From: Phylloscopus collybita
Taxonomy: Eukaryota > Chordata > Aves > Passeriformes > Phylloscopidae
Direction of reading: 5' to 3'
NCBI GenBank assembly: GCA_027886175.1
Contig: JAJNNQ010000009.1
Location: forward strand, 24,045,501-24,109,500
DNA: 64,000 nt
Shown: piece after piece, positions 48,201-60,200 of the stretch
Position numbering within the stretch: the first letter of the stretch is position 1
How the letters are laid out: the number at the start of each line of letters is the position of its first letter
Notes under the pieces: generated by a model
Seen by the model: only the letters and a program-made list of their open reading frames with translations
What the model was told of the DNA's origin: nothing
The model's database searches: none
Translations under genes and position numbers: made by a program

Positions 48201-51200
48201 GGAAGACCTATTTGCCTGAAAGCTTGTCTGATAAAAGATGCCGTGCTTCTTGCAGTCCTTGCCTCCCTCAAGGTCTTAAGTCATGTCATTAAATTATAGA
48301 ATAGGTTGCTCAGAGTCCTATCCAACCTGACTTTGAGTATTTCCAGGAATGGGGTGTCTATCATTTCTCTGGGTAACCTGCTCCAGTGTTTCACCATCCT
48401 CACGGTAAAACATTTATTCTTTATGTCTAGTCTAAATCTACACTATTTTAGTTTCAATATATAAGTAAAAAAAACCCCAAAAAAAACAACTAAACAAACA
48501 AAAAAACCACCCCAAAACACTTCAACTCGCAGATTTCAGAACAAATTTTCGCTGCAGAGAGATTTAATATCTGTTTAGTGTTAAATGGAGTAAATTTGGC
48601 TGGATAAAAAAAAAGGAAGAAAAAAGGGAGCAGTAGGTTTATAATGTTCAAGTTATGGCATAAAATAGTTTGAGAAAGAATTTGTGACCAATCATTAGAA
48701 TAAGAACATTTCCTTCTTTGGTAGTATTCACGTATCTTTCTTTTAGTCAATCACAGAATGGTTGGACTTGGAAGAGACCTCTGGAAGTCAAGTTTGGCCA
48801 CCTATGGCAAATCACCCAGAAGCACATTTAGACAGCTCCAAGGCTGTTTGAGATAATAAAATTATGAATAAGAATTATCATTTTACTTTTAAAAAACCAA
48901 AAATATTCAATCATAGAACTAGAAAGTGTTACGTGAGGGGACTGACCACATGCCTAATGAATATTTTAAGAAATTGTCACAATTTCTCAGGAATTATAAG
49001 GTTGGAATTTCTTCTAAAAAAGTCTTATCCAAAAATTTATATTTTAAACTACATATGTACATGAAAGATGAGACATAACCTAACAGATATTAATCTAGCA
49101 CAACTCCAATACACTGAATACATTGAATGAACCAATTTAACATTGGTTTATTATTGCTCCAATTTACTGGAACAGCTTTCCACATCTACCACAAATCTGT
49201 TTTCAGTAAATTTCAGCAATGAGTTATTAGTTACCATTCTTAAATAATTAAATGAAGTGTGAAAAAATTGCTATCTCTCTACCTCATCTACAGGATTAAT
49301 AGATACATAGATAATTATTATACTGTGGCCACGGAAAACATAAATAGATTCAAGGTAGGTTAAGAGCATGTTACATTCTGTTGAATGGGTCTAGACATCT
49401 ATATTGAATTAGTGAGTTAAAATTCTTCCTCTTTGGTATGGAATTTGTTTTACTAAATGTCACTTTTATTCTTGGAGAATAATGAAGTTTCGTTTGGAAG
49501 TTCAAATTTATTATGTGGGTATGACAGAAGGATTCTGGGTTCTGTGTCTGTTCTTTAGGCAAATAAAACATTAACCTGAGCTTCCATATCCTCTTGGAGA
49601 AACAGTTATAGAGTAATAATAATAATAAAACTAAACAGATTAGATCATGTAAAAACAAGGGACTGTTCATCCAGAGCTTGACTGCTCAGTTGTCAAATAT
49701 TCAAGATGTTTATGCCAAAGACATTGAGTGAAAAAGTACCAGGAAAGACAAAAAGCCAGGCAGCATCAACAGACTTGCCCATCCCTTTCATAAACACACA
49801 CACAGCAGACACTGCAGCAGAGGAACGAAGGAAAAGGCGCTGCTGGGTTCAGGGGAGCACCAGTGACAGAGCCTCCAAGGAAAGGAGCAGCAGTCGCAAA
49901 AAGAAATAACAACAGATTTGTGAAAACAAGCAAGGTGGCAGACGGCTGCTGTGCTACACTGACACTGACCAGGACAAGCAGGGGAAGTAAAATTCCCCTG
50001 GACTCCCCAAAGTCCCACCCCAACCTGGAAGTCCCAAACCCGGAAGTCCCAGACAGCGAGAACCTTTAGAACCTCTAGAACCCGATCCGGAACCCGAACC
50101 TAGAACCTCTAGAACCCGCTCTAGAGCTTACCTAGAACCTGATCTGGAACCTCTAGAACTCACCTAGAACCCGATCTAGAACCAGCCCTAGAACGTACCT
50201 AGAACCCGATCTGGAACCCCCGAACCGGAAGTGTCCCCCAAACCGGAAGTGGGTCCCGAACCGGAAGTGCCCCCGAACCGGAAGTGGGTCCCTAAACCGG
50301 AAGTAGGTCCCGAACCGGAAGTGCCCCCCGAACCGGAAGTGGGTCCCCAAACCGGAAGTGGGTCCCCAAACCGGAAGTGGGTCCAGAACCGGAAGTAGCA
50401 AAACCGGAAGTAGGTCCCGAACCGGAAGTGCCCCCCGAACCGGAAGTAGGTCCAGAACCGGAAGTAGCAAAACCGGAAGTAGGTCCCCGAACCGGAAGTA
50501 GCAAAACCGGAAGTAGGTCCCCAAACCGGAAATGCCCCCGAACCGGAAGTGGGTCCCCAAACCGGAAGTAGCCAAACCGGAAGTATGTCCCCAAACCGGA
50601 AGTAGCCAAACCGGAAGTAGGTCCCCAAACCGGAAGTGTCCCCGAACCGGAAGTAGCAAACCGGAAGTAGGTCCCGAAGCGGAAGTGCCCCCAAACCGGA
50701 AATGCCCCCGAACCGGAGATGCCCCCAAACCGGAAGTAGGTCCCGAACCGGAAGTGGGTGCCCCGAAGCGGAAGTGGGTCCCAGACCGGAAGTCCCAGAC
50801 AGCTAGACCCTTTAGAACCTCTAGAACCCGATCTAGAGCCTCTAGAACCAAGTTAGAACCCAGTCTGGAACCCGATCTAGAACCTCTAGAACGCAATCTG
50901 GAACCCGTGTCTAGGGCGTCTAGAACCTGATCTGGATTCTCTGGAATGTAATTTGGAATGTCTGGAACCCGAGCTGGACCCTCCAGAACTTGTGTCACAG
51001 CCTCTGCACCAATGCACCTTTGCTACGCTCGTACAAACTTACATAAGGAAATGACGCAATGGGCCAACTGTGCACAGAGGATTATGCAAATTGCACAATA
51101 ATAACCGAGACCAGAGGTGCCCCCAATGCGGAAGTGCCCCCAGACCGGAAGTGAGTCCCAAACCGGAAGTGCCTCCAGACGGGACCAGAAGTGGTCCCCA

Positions 51201-54200
51201 GACCGGAAGTGGTCCCCCCAGACCGGAGGTGATCGCAAACCGGAAGTGGGTCCCGGACCGGAAGTGCCCCCAAATGGAAGTGGGTCCCAAACCGGAAGTG
51301 GTCCCCACACTTAGAGGCTATTTCTTTTTCTGAGTTCCATGCAGAAACCCTCTCTTTAACAATTTGTTGTTCAGAGATGCCCAAGTTAAATACATCCATT
51401 TGTCTAACTTACAGTATTTATTGCAGAATGCAAATAATTGAAAATTATTTTTCCTCTATTTCCTAAGTCTGCTTTAGTTCTTTAGGAAGAAACAGAGTAT
51501 TACATTGCCAAACAATTCTGAGCCTCAGCAATAACTCTAAGTTCAAGTACTAAGATCTGGCAAAACACCATTATCTTTCAAAACACTCTTTTAATAACAC
51601 TCATGCAATGTTTTTAACGTGGTGAAAGTGCCTAGATTTTAGTGAAATTCTGTTCCTACCATAGTTCACAAAATTTCGTTACCTCTTTTCTCTGTGTACC
51701 ATTTCCACACTAGGACTAACATTGCAGTGATCAGTGATAGTTCACATCTAACTCTAGCACTCCACTTGTCCTAAGAAATTTATCAAAGCTACAAACTACT
51801 GACCTTACCCTAAACCCATCTGATTGCAGGCCAGTTGGCTTAAGTTTTCTTGCCACTCATCAGCACAAACATGGTTATCAGCAGCTGACCTGTGAACTGT
51901 CAGGAGCATCAAGGAATTCTTGCTTTTAGACAGTGTAACTGGAAAGGAAAAGAGGAAGAAAATAGTATTATTTCAAATAGTTTTATAGATGGAAAACTGA
52001 AAACATACAACTATGTTCAAGACTTAAAAGTTGCTGGCACTTTTCCTAGCTTTACATGTGGAATAGCTATGCAATTTAAAACTAAGGCAAGTGTGGTTAT
52101 CAGAACCTTGCTAAGAGTGAACAGCATGAGACACTGAACATCAAAGGCTTCAAAATGGTAAGAATAAACCCAAATATTTCTAATTCACCAGCAGATTCAC
52201 ATGGGTTGCTGATAGCCTTAATTTTGATAGCCTTAATCTAGTTAGATAATCTAGATAGAAAGACCATCACCATTTCTTCTCTCTTAACCTGTATATAAAA
52301 GTTCAGGATCTGTTTTTGTCACATGCAAAAACTGATTCTCTAATGGTCCTTTCAAATCTCAACGTCTTCTTAATCGCTCCTCTAGCCACAATACTTTCCA
52401 GATTATACACATCATTTACATATTTTCTCACTGTATCACTTTTCTTTGCACTGTGACACTTCACACTGAACTTTTGCTTTCTCTTTTGCCCACTTTCTTG
52501 CCTGCTTTCCCAACCTCTCACCCTGGTCATCTCTTCACTAATAGAGGGAACACCTCTCCACCACTATATTCTGAATTAAATCACCAGTGATTACTACCAT
52601 CACCCAAACACCACTTTGAGGCACCACACAGCAGAAACTTACCACAGTCCCATTCATCTGAGCTGTCACTACAATCTGCCTGCCCATCACACCAGAGTTC
52701 ACGTGGTACACATTCATGGTTGGCACATTCAAGTTCACTCTCTTCACAAAATGCTGCAAAGACAAAAACATGCTTCCTCCTGAGAAAGACATGATCAAAG
52801 TGAAATTCACATTGAGACGAAAAATTGATAAGGAGGGTGAAGGTAGGTACATATCAGATTTATGGAAAAAGTAAATGAGACATTTTCAACAAAATTCAGC
52901 ATGGATACCACTGATGCAGAAGGTGATTGCTGCCATGCAGTGACAGAGGGCATTGCAATTCAGAGGGATGGAAGAGTGTCTACAAATGCAAGATATGTGA
53001 TTAGCTACTATAATTTGTGCTCTTGTTATGTGAAACCTGTTTAAGCCACTCAGAAGCTGTAAAAGAAACTACCGTTCCATGCTTTTTAGCCAACTGATCC
53101 AAATTTAATTCTTCATTGTTTTTGAAAAAAATTACCAGAATGAACACCTATTTCCTCTCATCCACAGCAATAAATTTTTAATTTTTGAATTTGCCTTTGC
53201 TTTTGAAAATCATATATTTATTTTTATTTCCACTTTAGAGGTAGAGAACTGCTGTACTGATAGACATGTTCTAGTTCACAGCTGGTATCCTTACATACAG
53301 ATTTCCAGAGTCTGTTCAGTATGGGAAACACAAGAGCTTCCATTTGCAAGTGACTTTCAGTTTCCCCCCAATAACTTCCCTTCCAAAAGGCAGAAGTGTA
53401 GAAGGACAGTACCTTCCTCACTAACACACTTCCAGTTCCTATAAACCCCATCATCAGGGAATTCTGGGACCTGGGGGAGGGCAGAGAGGGAGAAAAGGCA
53501 TGGGAGGGAGCTGCATTCAGTTGTGCCCATGTTTGGCTGATGTACAGCATTTATACTGCCACACAATCCAAGCATTTACTTGCAACATGAGCACAAAAAG
53601 TGCACCCCACAGTGAAAACCATACAGATACAGCAGGCAGCACTGTCTACCCCTCATCTTTCTGGCTCTGGAATAAAGCATGCAAAAACAGAAAAAGCACT
53701 TTAAATCCACCTTCTAGTGAGAGGAAGTTTTTCATTCAAAGTTTTTTCATTCAAAAACTGGAAACCCTCCGCTGGGAAAACTTTGCCTCCATTTTAGAAT
53801 ATTCAAGCCCCAACTCAAAAGCAGAGAGGAAATATACTCTGGTAATTATGAACTAGCTGCACCTTAGCTCTTTGGTAATCTTTTCTCTGTCATAATCTTA
53901 ATGTGTGATCACGAGTAAACCGCTTTAATACCACCTCCACTCTTTAGATTACAGCACAGAGTTTGGAAGTTAAATGATATAACCTTTACAATGAAAAGCA
54001 GATCAAGAAAATTTTTGTGAGCTTCAGCATCCCAAAAAGCAAAAAAGTTTGATCTAGCGATACATGCAGGTTGCTGTTCATTTTGGCAAACATATTCAGA
54101 GGTCTCACTTAGCACATAAAATGTGCCTACCATTCTGCTCCTACCAATTCTGCTCCAGAGACTCAGGAGAAATTTCTTTTAAATCACAAAATTATATCCA

Positions 54201-57200
54201 AACATTCCAGCAAAAACGAAAAAATACCACATTTACTCAGAGAATGAAAATTGCAGTTTTCAACCAACTCTACCAACCAATGAGCCCTTCTTTCTAGTGC
54301 AGACTTTCTCCCAGTATGTCTTTTCTACCTCCTTGTCTTGGGAACATGCTCACACACCAGGTTTTCTCAAGAGAAGAGAATTCAGAGTACGACTAATATA
54401 ATTAATGGAAGTGGAGCTAACATCTCAGGGCACTCACTCTCAGCTTAGTATGCAGGGTGGGAGCCTGCAAAGCAGCTGCTGTTTGCAGATGTTCCACCAC
54501 TTCCCGTCCGATTCTCAGATGGAAACAGTGGAAACAGAACTGAGGGCAGCCCCTGCAGGGGACCAGGGGACCTCCTGCACACTGCCAGCACTTGGAACAG
54601 ACTTACACTGTGCACATGGACAGTGTGCCCATGCCACCAGTGTACCATCAGTTTTGTATCTTGATTGTTACCACAGTTTGGATTGAAGAAGAAATCTCTG
54701 GAGCCAACGGAGGCAGAATCTAAGCAATGTCAATCAGGAAAGAAACTAAATAAGGAAGAGAGACATATGACATTTACCAAAAGACAGATCAGAAGTAAAA
54801 TCAAGTAGAAATCAAGGAAAAACTGAGCAGTGAGAAGCTCTGAGCTATGCCTGTATGGAATGAAGTTGAGGAAACTTGGGAAAAGAATACAAAAATCTAC
54901 AAGGAATCAAAGTACAAAGGCACAAGAACAAGGAGGGAGAAGGAGGGAGAAAGGGGAAAAAAATAAAGGAAAAAAAAAAGGGAGGATAAGAGTGACCAAA
55001 CAGAGAGCAAGGATACAAGGATGTGAACAACAAAGGACATAAGATGAGGAAAGAGAGAAATTGGTGCCGTAGAAAAACTGAAAGGGAACTGAGAGAATGA
55101 CTAAATCTTTCTGCCTATAGAAAGCATAAAGCATTTTTACTTTGATTTTATTTTTCACCTCAAGATCCCAAAAATGTGACCAGCCTTTTAAGGGAGTAAG
55201 AAACTGCATGAGTCCTTACAGCAATTCTTTTCATCCATCATGTCAGGGCAGTCTGGGAAACCATCACAAATCATAGTGTGTTTGATGCACTGCTTCTTCA
55301 AAGGACACTCCCAAAGACCTCTTTCTCTACAACCTGGAGGCAGAGAAGCATACCTCTGAAATACTTGCATGCAATATTGAATCAACTGTTTTCTTCCTTA
55401 AAAGTCCTGAAACACACAAAATATTTGCACTTGGAATATAAATTTTAGAAGGTACCAAGAATAGTTACTAATGAAGAAATGGAAATATTGGCACAGCACA
55501 CACTTCATAAACGGATCTAAGTATTATAACATTTCATAATACTTCAGTGCTTTTAGAATAATAATTGTATTATATATTATACATATCTATAATGGTTTAG
55601 GCATTAGCTCCATTATCTCAAAACCCATACACCACTATTCCTGAAATAATAGTAATATAAGAACTTTTCTAATCCTGAAGTCTGTAGAAATTCCTTGGTC
55701 TTCCAAAAGCAAATCCTATAAAAGCATGGAATCTCCATGAAACACTGTAGAAATAGACATTTTTTTCCATCAGTGCTGATGCAGAATCTACCACAGAATC
55801 ACAATGGAAGGTAGAAAGAAAAGTAATACAAAACTATGTCAAAGTGCTTTGACAGTAAAATTCCTGTTAGTCAGCTAGAGGAAATTAAGAATAGCCCAAG
55901 CTACATTTTAGAAAATAGTTTTCTCTTGTTTTATTCCACTTTTTATTTCCATCAACTAATAAAGCATTTTATTGTGATACCAGTTTAAATACTCTGACAT
56001 ACTAATGTCCTGCATGTCTGTCACTCTGGTTTTAAAGGAAGCCATAAAAATGATCTGTTGTCCTGAGTAAACCAGATTATTTGATTGCCTTGTTTGGCCT
56101 GTTCTACAGATGATATTTTTCATGTTAATCTAAGGACAAACTCAATTGATAGGCCTGATTTTCATACATGCCAGCAGTTCAGATATAAATTTAAAAATTG
56201 TATTTAAAGCAGCACCTCTCTTTTCCTGGACCTGTGAAAGCATACCATCACTAAGTTACTAAGCAAATATATTGTTTCCAAGAAGTTTTAATTCAGAAGT
56301 ACATACTTTACAAATATGAACCAGAGAATCCCTACTGGATTATTGGGAAAATCTATTCAGGTTTTAACTGTACCTGGATGTGTGGAGTGCTTGATTTTGT
56401 TTAGATTTGAAAAAAATATGTAAATAAATGTTAAAGCCCAGAGAAATAAATAGTCTTAACCTTAGAAACTAATTCCTCGTGATCAAATAACTCTCTTGGG
56501 CATCACCACTTTCCAGTTCTCCTTCTTGACAACATTTGTGATAACTATCAATGAAAAAATAATTGAAACCAAACAAAATCTTTGGTCTTATATAGAACAA
56601 GGAATGCCATGTTAGGATCTTGATATGAATACAAAATAATAAAAAAAAAGCTTAACCCTTCCATAATTTATGAACCTTGCCATTTTTAGCAGTGTTTACA
56701 ATTCATTAAATACATATTTGCATTTCCTTTTCATCACACATTACACTGCTACACTGTGAAGTGCACCAGGACTCTCCAAAACTAATCACAAAGACAAATA
56801 TAGAGACAATTCCCTATGAAAAATTCACTACTTACTGAGTTCTGTGTTCAAATACACTGTTTTGTTGGTAGAGATCATCTACCATTTGCAGTATTTATAT
56901 TTAATCTCTAATGATTTTTGTGACATACATTTTTAATTCAATGAAAGAGAAGTGAAAATAGAGGTAGGAATACATTACCCCATCTCTAAAATAAATTTTG
57001 ACAAGAGATATGGTTTCATATATGATCTTACCTTCATTCTTCTTCGTAATATGAAGGAAGTTACCAAATGTTATCCATATATATATTTCCCATGCAGTTA
57101 TCATTAAATCATTACTGTCAAGACCACCACATTTTTCTCTCACCTAAAAAACTACAGGTACAAACCCAGATTGCGGAAAATAGTGAAAGACAGTATTGGT

Positions 57201-60200
57201 TATGGATGTTATGTCCTCAATTTCTTTAGTAGGTGTAGGACTCTATTCTGTTCCCTGGCAGAAGCATTATTCAGCCAGCAATTAAATCCATTAAATTACA
57301 ACCAACTATATTTAATACCACAAACTCTCATGACATCTTTCAGAATAATGTATTTTAGAAATTATCTTCCCTACACTTTATTGCCCTCAGAAGTCTCACT
57401 TCCAATAATCTCAGACAAATTTTCTCCCCAGATCCCAGTGTAAATGGCACTAAAGTCTCAGGATATCACTGCAATTGCATGGCTGAGATGCCCTCTCACA
57501 AAGACCATGTGAAAGGATGGCAGGGATTGCTAACAGGAGGAGTAATCCTGAATACAGCTCTACCCTGCATGGGGAGAGTATACCTCAGTCCCTTTGGACT
57601 GTTCTAACTTACATATTCTTTCAGAGTATTCTGAGCATGAGAAAGCTGTAGCTAGTCTTTTTAAGCCTCCCTCTCCCTGCACTGTAAAGCTGTTCCTTGT
57701 CTATCATTTAAAGCACTTCATATACAAGGATATCAAATTAAACATTCAGTGATTTTTAATGTTATTAAACCAATTTTAAAGGATAAAGCTAATGAAATTT
57801 GAGCTATCCATTTACACATGGAAAGATCATCAAGTTTTGATTTTGTCCTGCACACATGGAATATGAATAAGTCGGAGACAGTTACTTCTGGAGCTCTACA
57901 AGGACTTTTTGTTCTTCAGTAACAGTATTAGCCCTGGTCAATGTAATGTCACTCTGACAGCAGTAATTTCCTAGCTGATACAGTCTTCTGTATTTATAGA
58001 AACTGATAAGAATTCTGCTGATTGCTTGTGACATTCTGTCTAGACTTCAGAAAAAGAGAGATCCACTTGAGAAATGAATGTTACATATTAGAACAATATT
58101 TCATATGTTAATGTCTCAGAGAATAAAATTATCCTAAAAGACACATAACATAACTGTAAGGATTTCAAAATTGGTGGCAACAAAAAATATTTACCAGGGA
58201 GGACAATTGAGACAATTGATTCAAGGTAAAGAGATGTCAAACTCTGAGAGAGTCACCGTGATCATCGCTCTGACTTTTCTTTATAATTCAAACAAGAGAA
58301 TGACCTAATGTTAAATCATATTCCAGAGAACATATCCTTTTTTTCCCTTTCTTTCTTTTTAACAGGGGTAGGGAAAGAAGGAAAGGAAAGAGGAAAGAGG
58401 AAAGAAAGAAAACATGATCGGGAAATTCCCAGAGACAGAATATATCACACATTGGGGATACATAAACTCTTGGCTATTGCAAACATTAGAACACTTTGCT
58501 TTTTAAAATTAAGAATTTTATAGGGCTGCCAAGATTGAATTTTAGCGTAGCTTTAGCTTTCTTGTGTTGGATTTTATTTTGTTGTCTCGGAGGAATAGAA
58601 ATTCTCTTACTGCCACAGCTTTGTTGTTCACGTAAAATCTGCTTCCCTCTTAACCCATTCTCAGTTAAAAAAACCAAAATATACAGCTTGTCCACATTAA
58701 CCCTACTCTGCTGGAATGTTTTCCAATCCTTTGCTCATAATTACACCTCTTCTCTAAATCCTTAGTGATGTATACTTATTCTCTTTGCCCCTAGGGATGC
58801 CAGACATGCATGCAGACCTCCCTGAAGGCTACAGCTTAGTCTATTAAGAAATATTTAGAACTCCCTTCACCTTCTGAAACTGTCCTGCCAGCATGTACAA
58901 GGATACATAGTGACCAAGAGATGTATTGATTATTTCAGGCTCAGTAAGTTAAGTCAAAATTATTTCAGGCCTCTTAAGTTAAAAGTCAAAAGCATCTATA
59001 CTAAAAGTAAACTCAGAAACATATTGGAGACTGAACTTTAAGGGTTTATGCTTGTACTTGTAACTTGAGGTTAACGAATCTGAAAAAAACATGCAGAATC
59101 CATTTCAGCAACACAATATATCATAATGACATCTTTTGTCTATATGTCCTAACGAGCACATTAGCACGTACAAATTTAAAACTACATTTACCGATTCAAG
59201 ATTTAATCTGCCAGGGAGGTACATTTCAGCTCAGTAAAGCCTTCAGCAATATGAAAATAACTAAATCTTCAGATTTTTTTTAGTTTGATTCTTTAATGAA
59301 TACTCAAATATCCCAGAATCTAAATGATCAGTTATCGCAAATTATATTCATGTTGATTAAGTAAGATTCTTGCTATGGTATTTTTTACTGGTAGTGTCTT
59401 AAAAAACTCCAATACTTTTAAACATACAAAAAAAGGTGCTTGTTCTCTGAACTCTCATGCTACAATTCAAGTAACTGAATAAAAGCTAAAAGCTCTTTTC
59501 CTAATGCTGCAGGTACCCTCCATTCCAGCTCATTGAATTTATTTACCACAGCTGTCCTCGTCACTATCATCCTCACAGTCAGCTTGACCGTCACATCTTC
59601 TGGAGGCCAGGACACACCTCCCAGAGCGGCACTTGAAGTGACTGGGTGAGCATTCTGGCAATGACAACCAACAGGGAGAAGAGGGATTCCATAAGATAAC
59701 AGCTCAGTCATGACAAGGGCACTTATTTATCACCGGGGTTGTTTCACAAGGGTAAATAACAGGGCTAGAAAGCTTGTGAGACTGGAACTATGTATCAGGC
59801 AAGACTCTTCATAATTACACTGGGAAGGTGGTGGAGCAACATTTTGCAGAGCTCTCCCTCACATGCTGCCCTCTGCCAAATGTCATTGCTTTGCCAGATC
59901 ACTGGCACGCAATGTTTAGACCATGGGTATGAATTTCCTAGCTACTCTTCTCACCATTGTGGTGGTGTGTTATGCTTTGAAATAAGTAGAAGAAATCCCC
60001 AGGATTTAAAAAAAAAGATTGGCAATCATCTGGCTATTTCAACCAGCTTTAATTTTTCACTAATTAACCCTTTCACTGCTTCTGCCTCATCTCACAGTAC
60101 CATTTTGGGACAAAGGAATGGAACAGAATTGGCAGATCTTTAAGGAACTCTTACATTGAGTGCTAGCAATTCCCTGGAGCAAGAAATCCAGCAAAGAACC

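Larger units (their letters stand above)
50037..51310 (+). repeat. Composite minisatellite: ETS-core (ACCGGAAGT) arrays with CTAGAACC-type blocks
   Basis: Layout by eye: block B at 50060-50215 (CTAGAACC / GAACCCGATCTGG units), array A at 50220-50800, block B' at 50800-50990, a unique island at about 50990-51110, then array A' at 51116-51305. Array A has about 28 exact CCGGAAGT cores plus at least five one-base variants; A' has six exact plus variants. Cores are spaced 15-19 bp by alternating spacers (GGGTCCCC, AGGTCCCG, GCCCCCG, AGCAA, AGCCAA). All lie on the plus strand. Each core contains a CpG in CCGG. The long open frames across it, on both strands, are products of the repeat. Confidence 0.95.
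39837..51808 (-). other. Large CORIN intron, repeat-rich
   Basis: A 12 kb intron between two SRCR exons. It holds the LTR-like block (42340-42760), CR1 fragments (42980-43390, 43512-43580, 48290-48470, 48749-48850), an ERVL-type LTR (46884-47458) and the composite minisatellite (50037-51310). The rest is AT-rich and otherwise unremarkable, with A-runs at about 40129-40148 and 46841-46854. Confidence 0.65.
51939..55219 (-). other. CORIN introns around LDLRa 8
   Basis: Two introns (51939-52642 and 52754-55219), with the LDLRa 8 exon between them. Purine-rich low complexity lies at about 54930-54995. Otherwise unique AT-rich sequence. Confidence 0.6.

Noticed and set aside
50153..50998. 281-codon minus-strand open frame rich in FRFG/LPV/TSG repeats
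   Set aside because: It is the translation of the minisatellite. The other frames and the opposite strand are also open and repetitive, and there is no splice or domain support.
50037..51310. CRISPR-like appearance of regularly spaced repeats
   Set aside because: The repeats are too short, spacers are themselves repeated and only 6-10 bp, and the genome is vertebrate.
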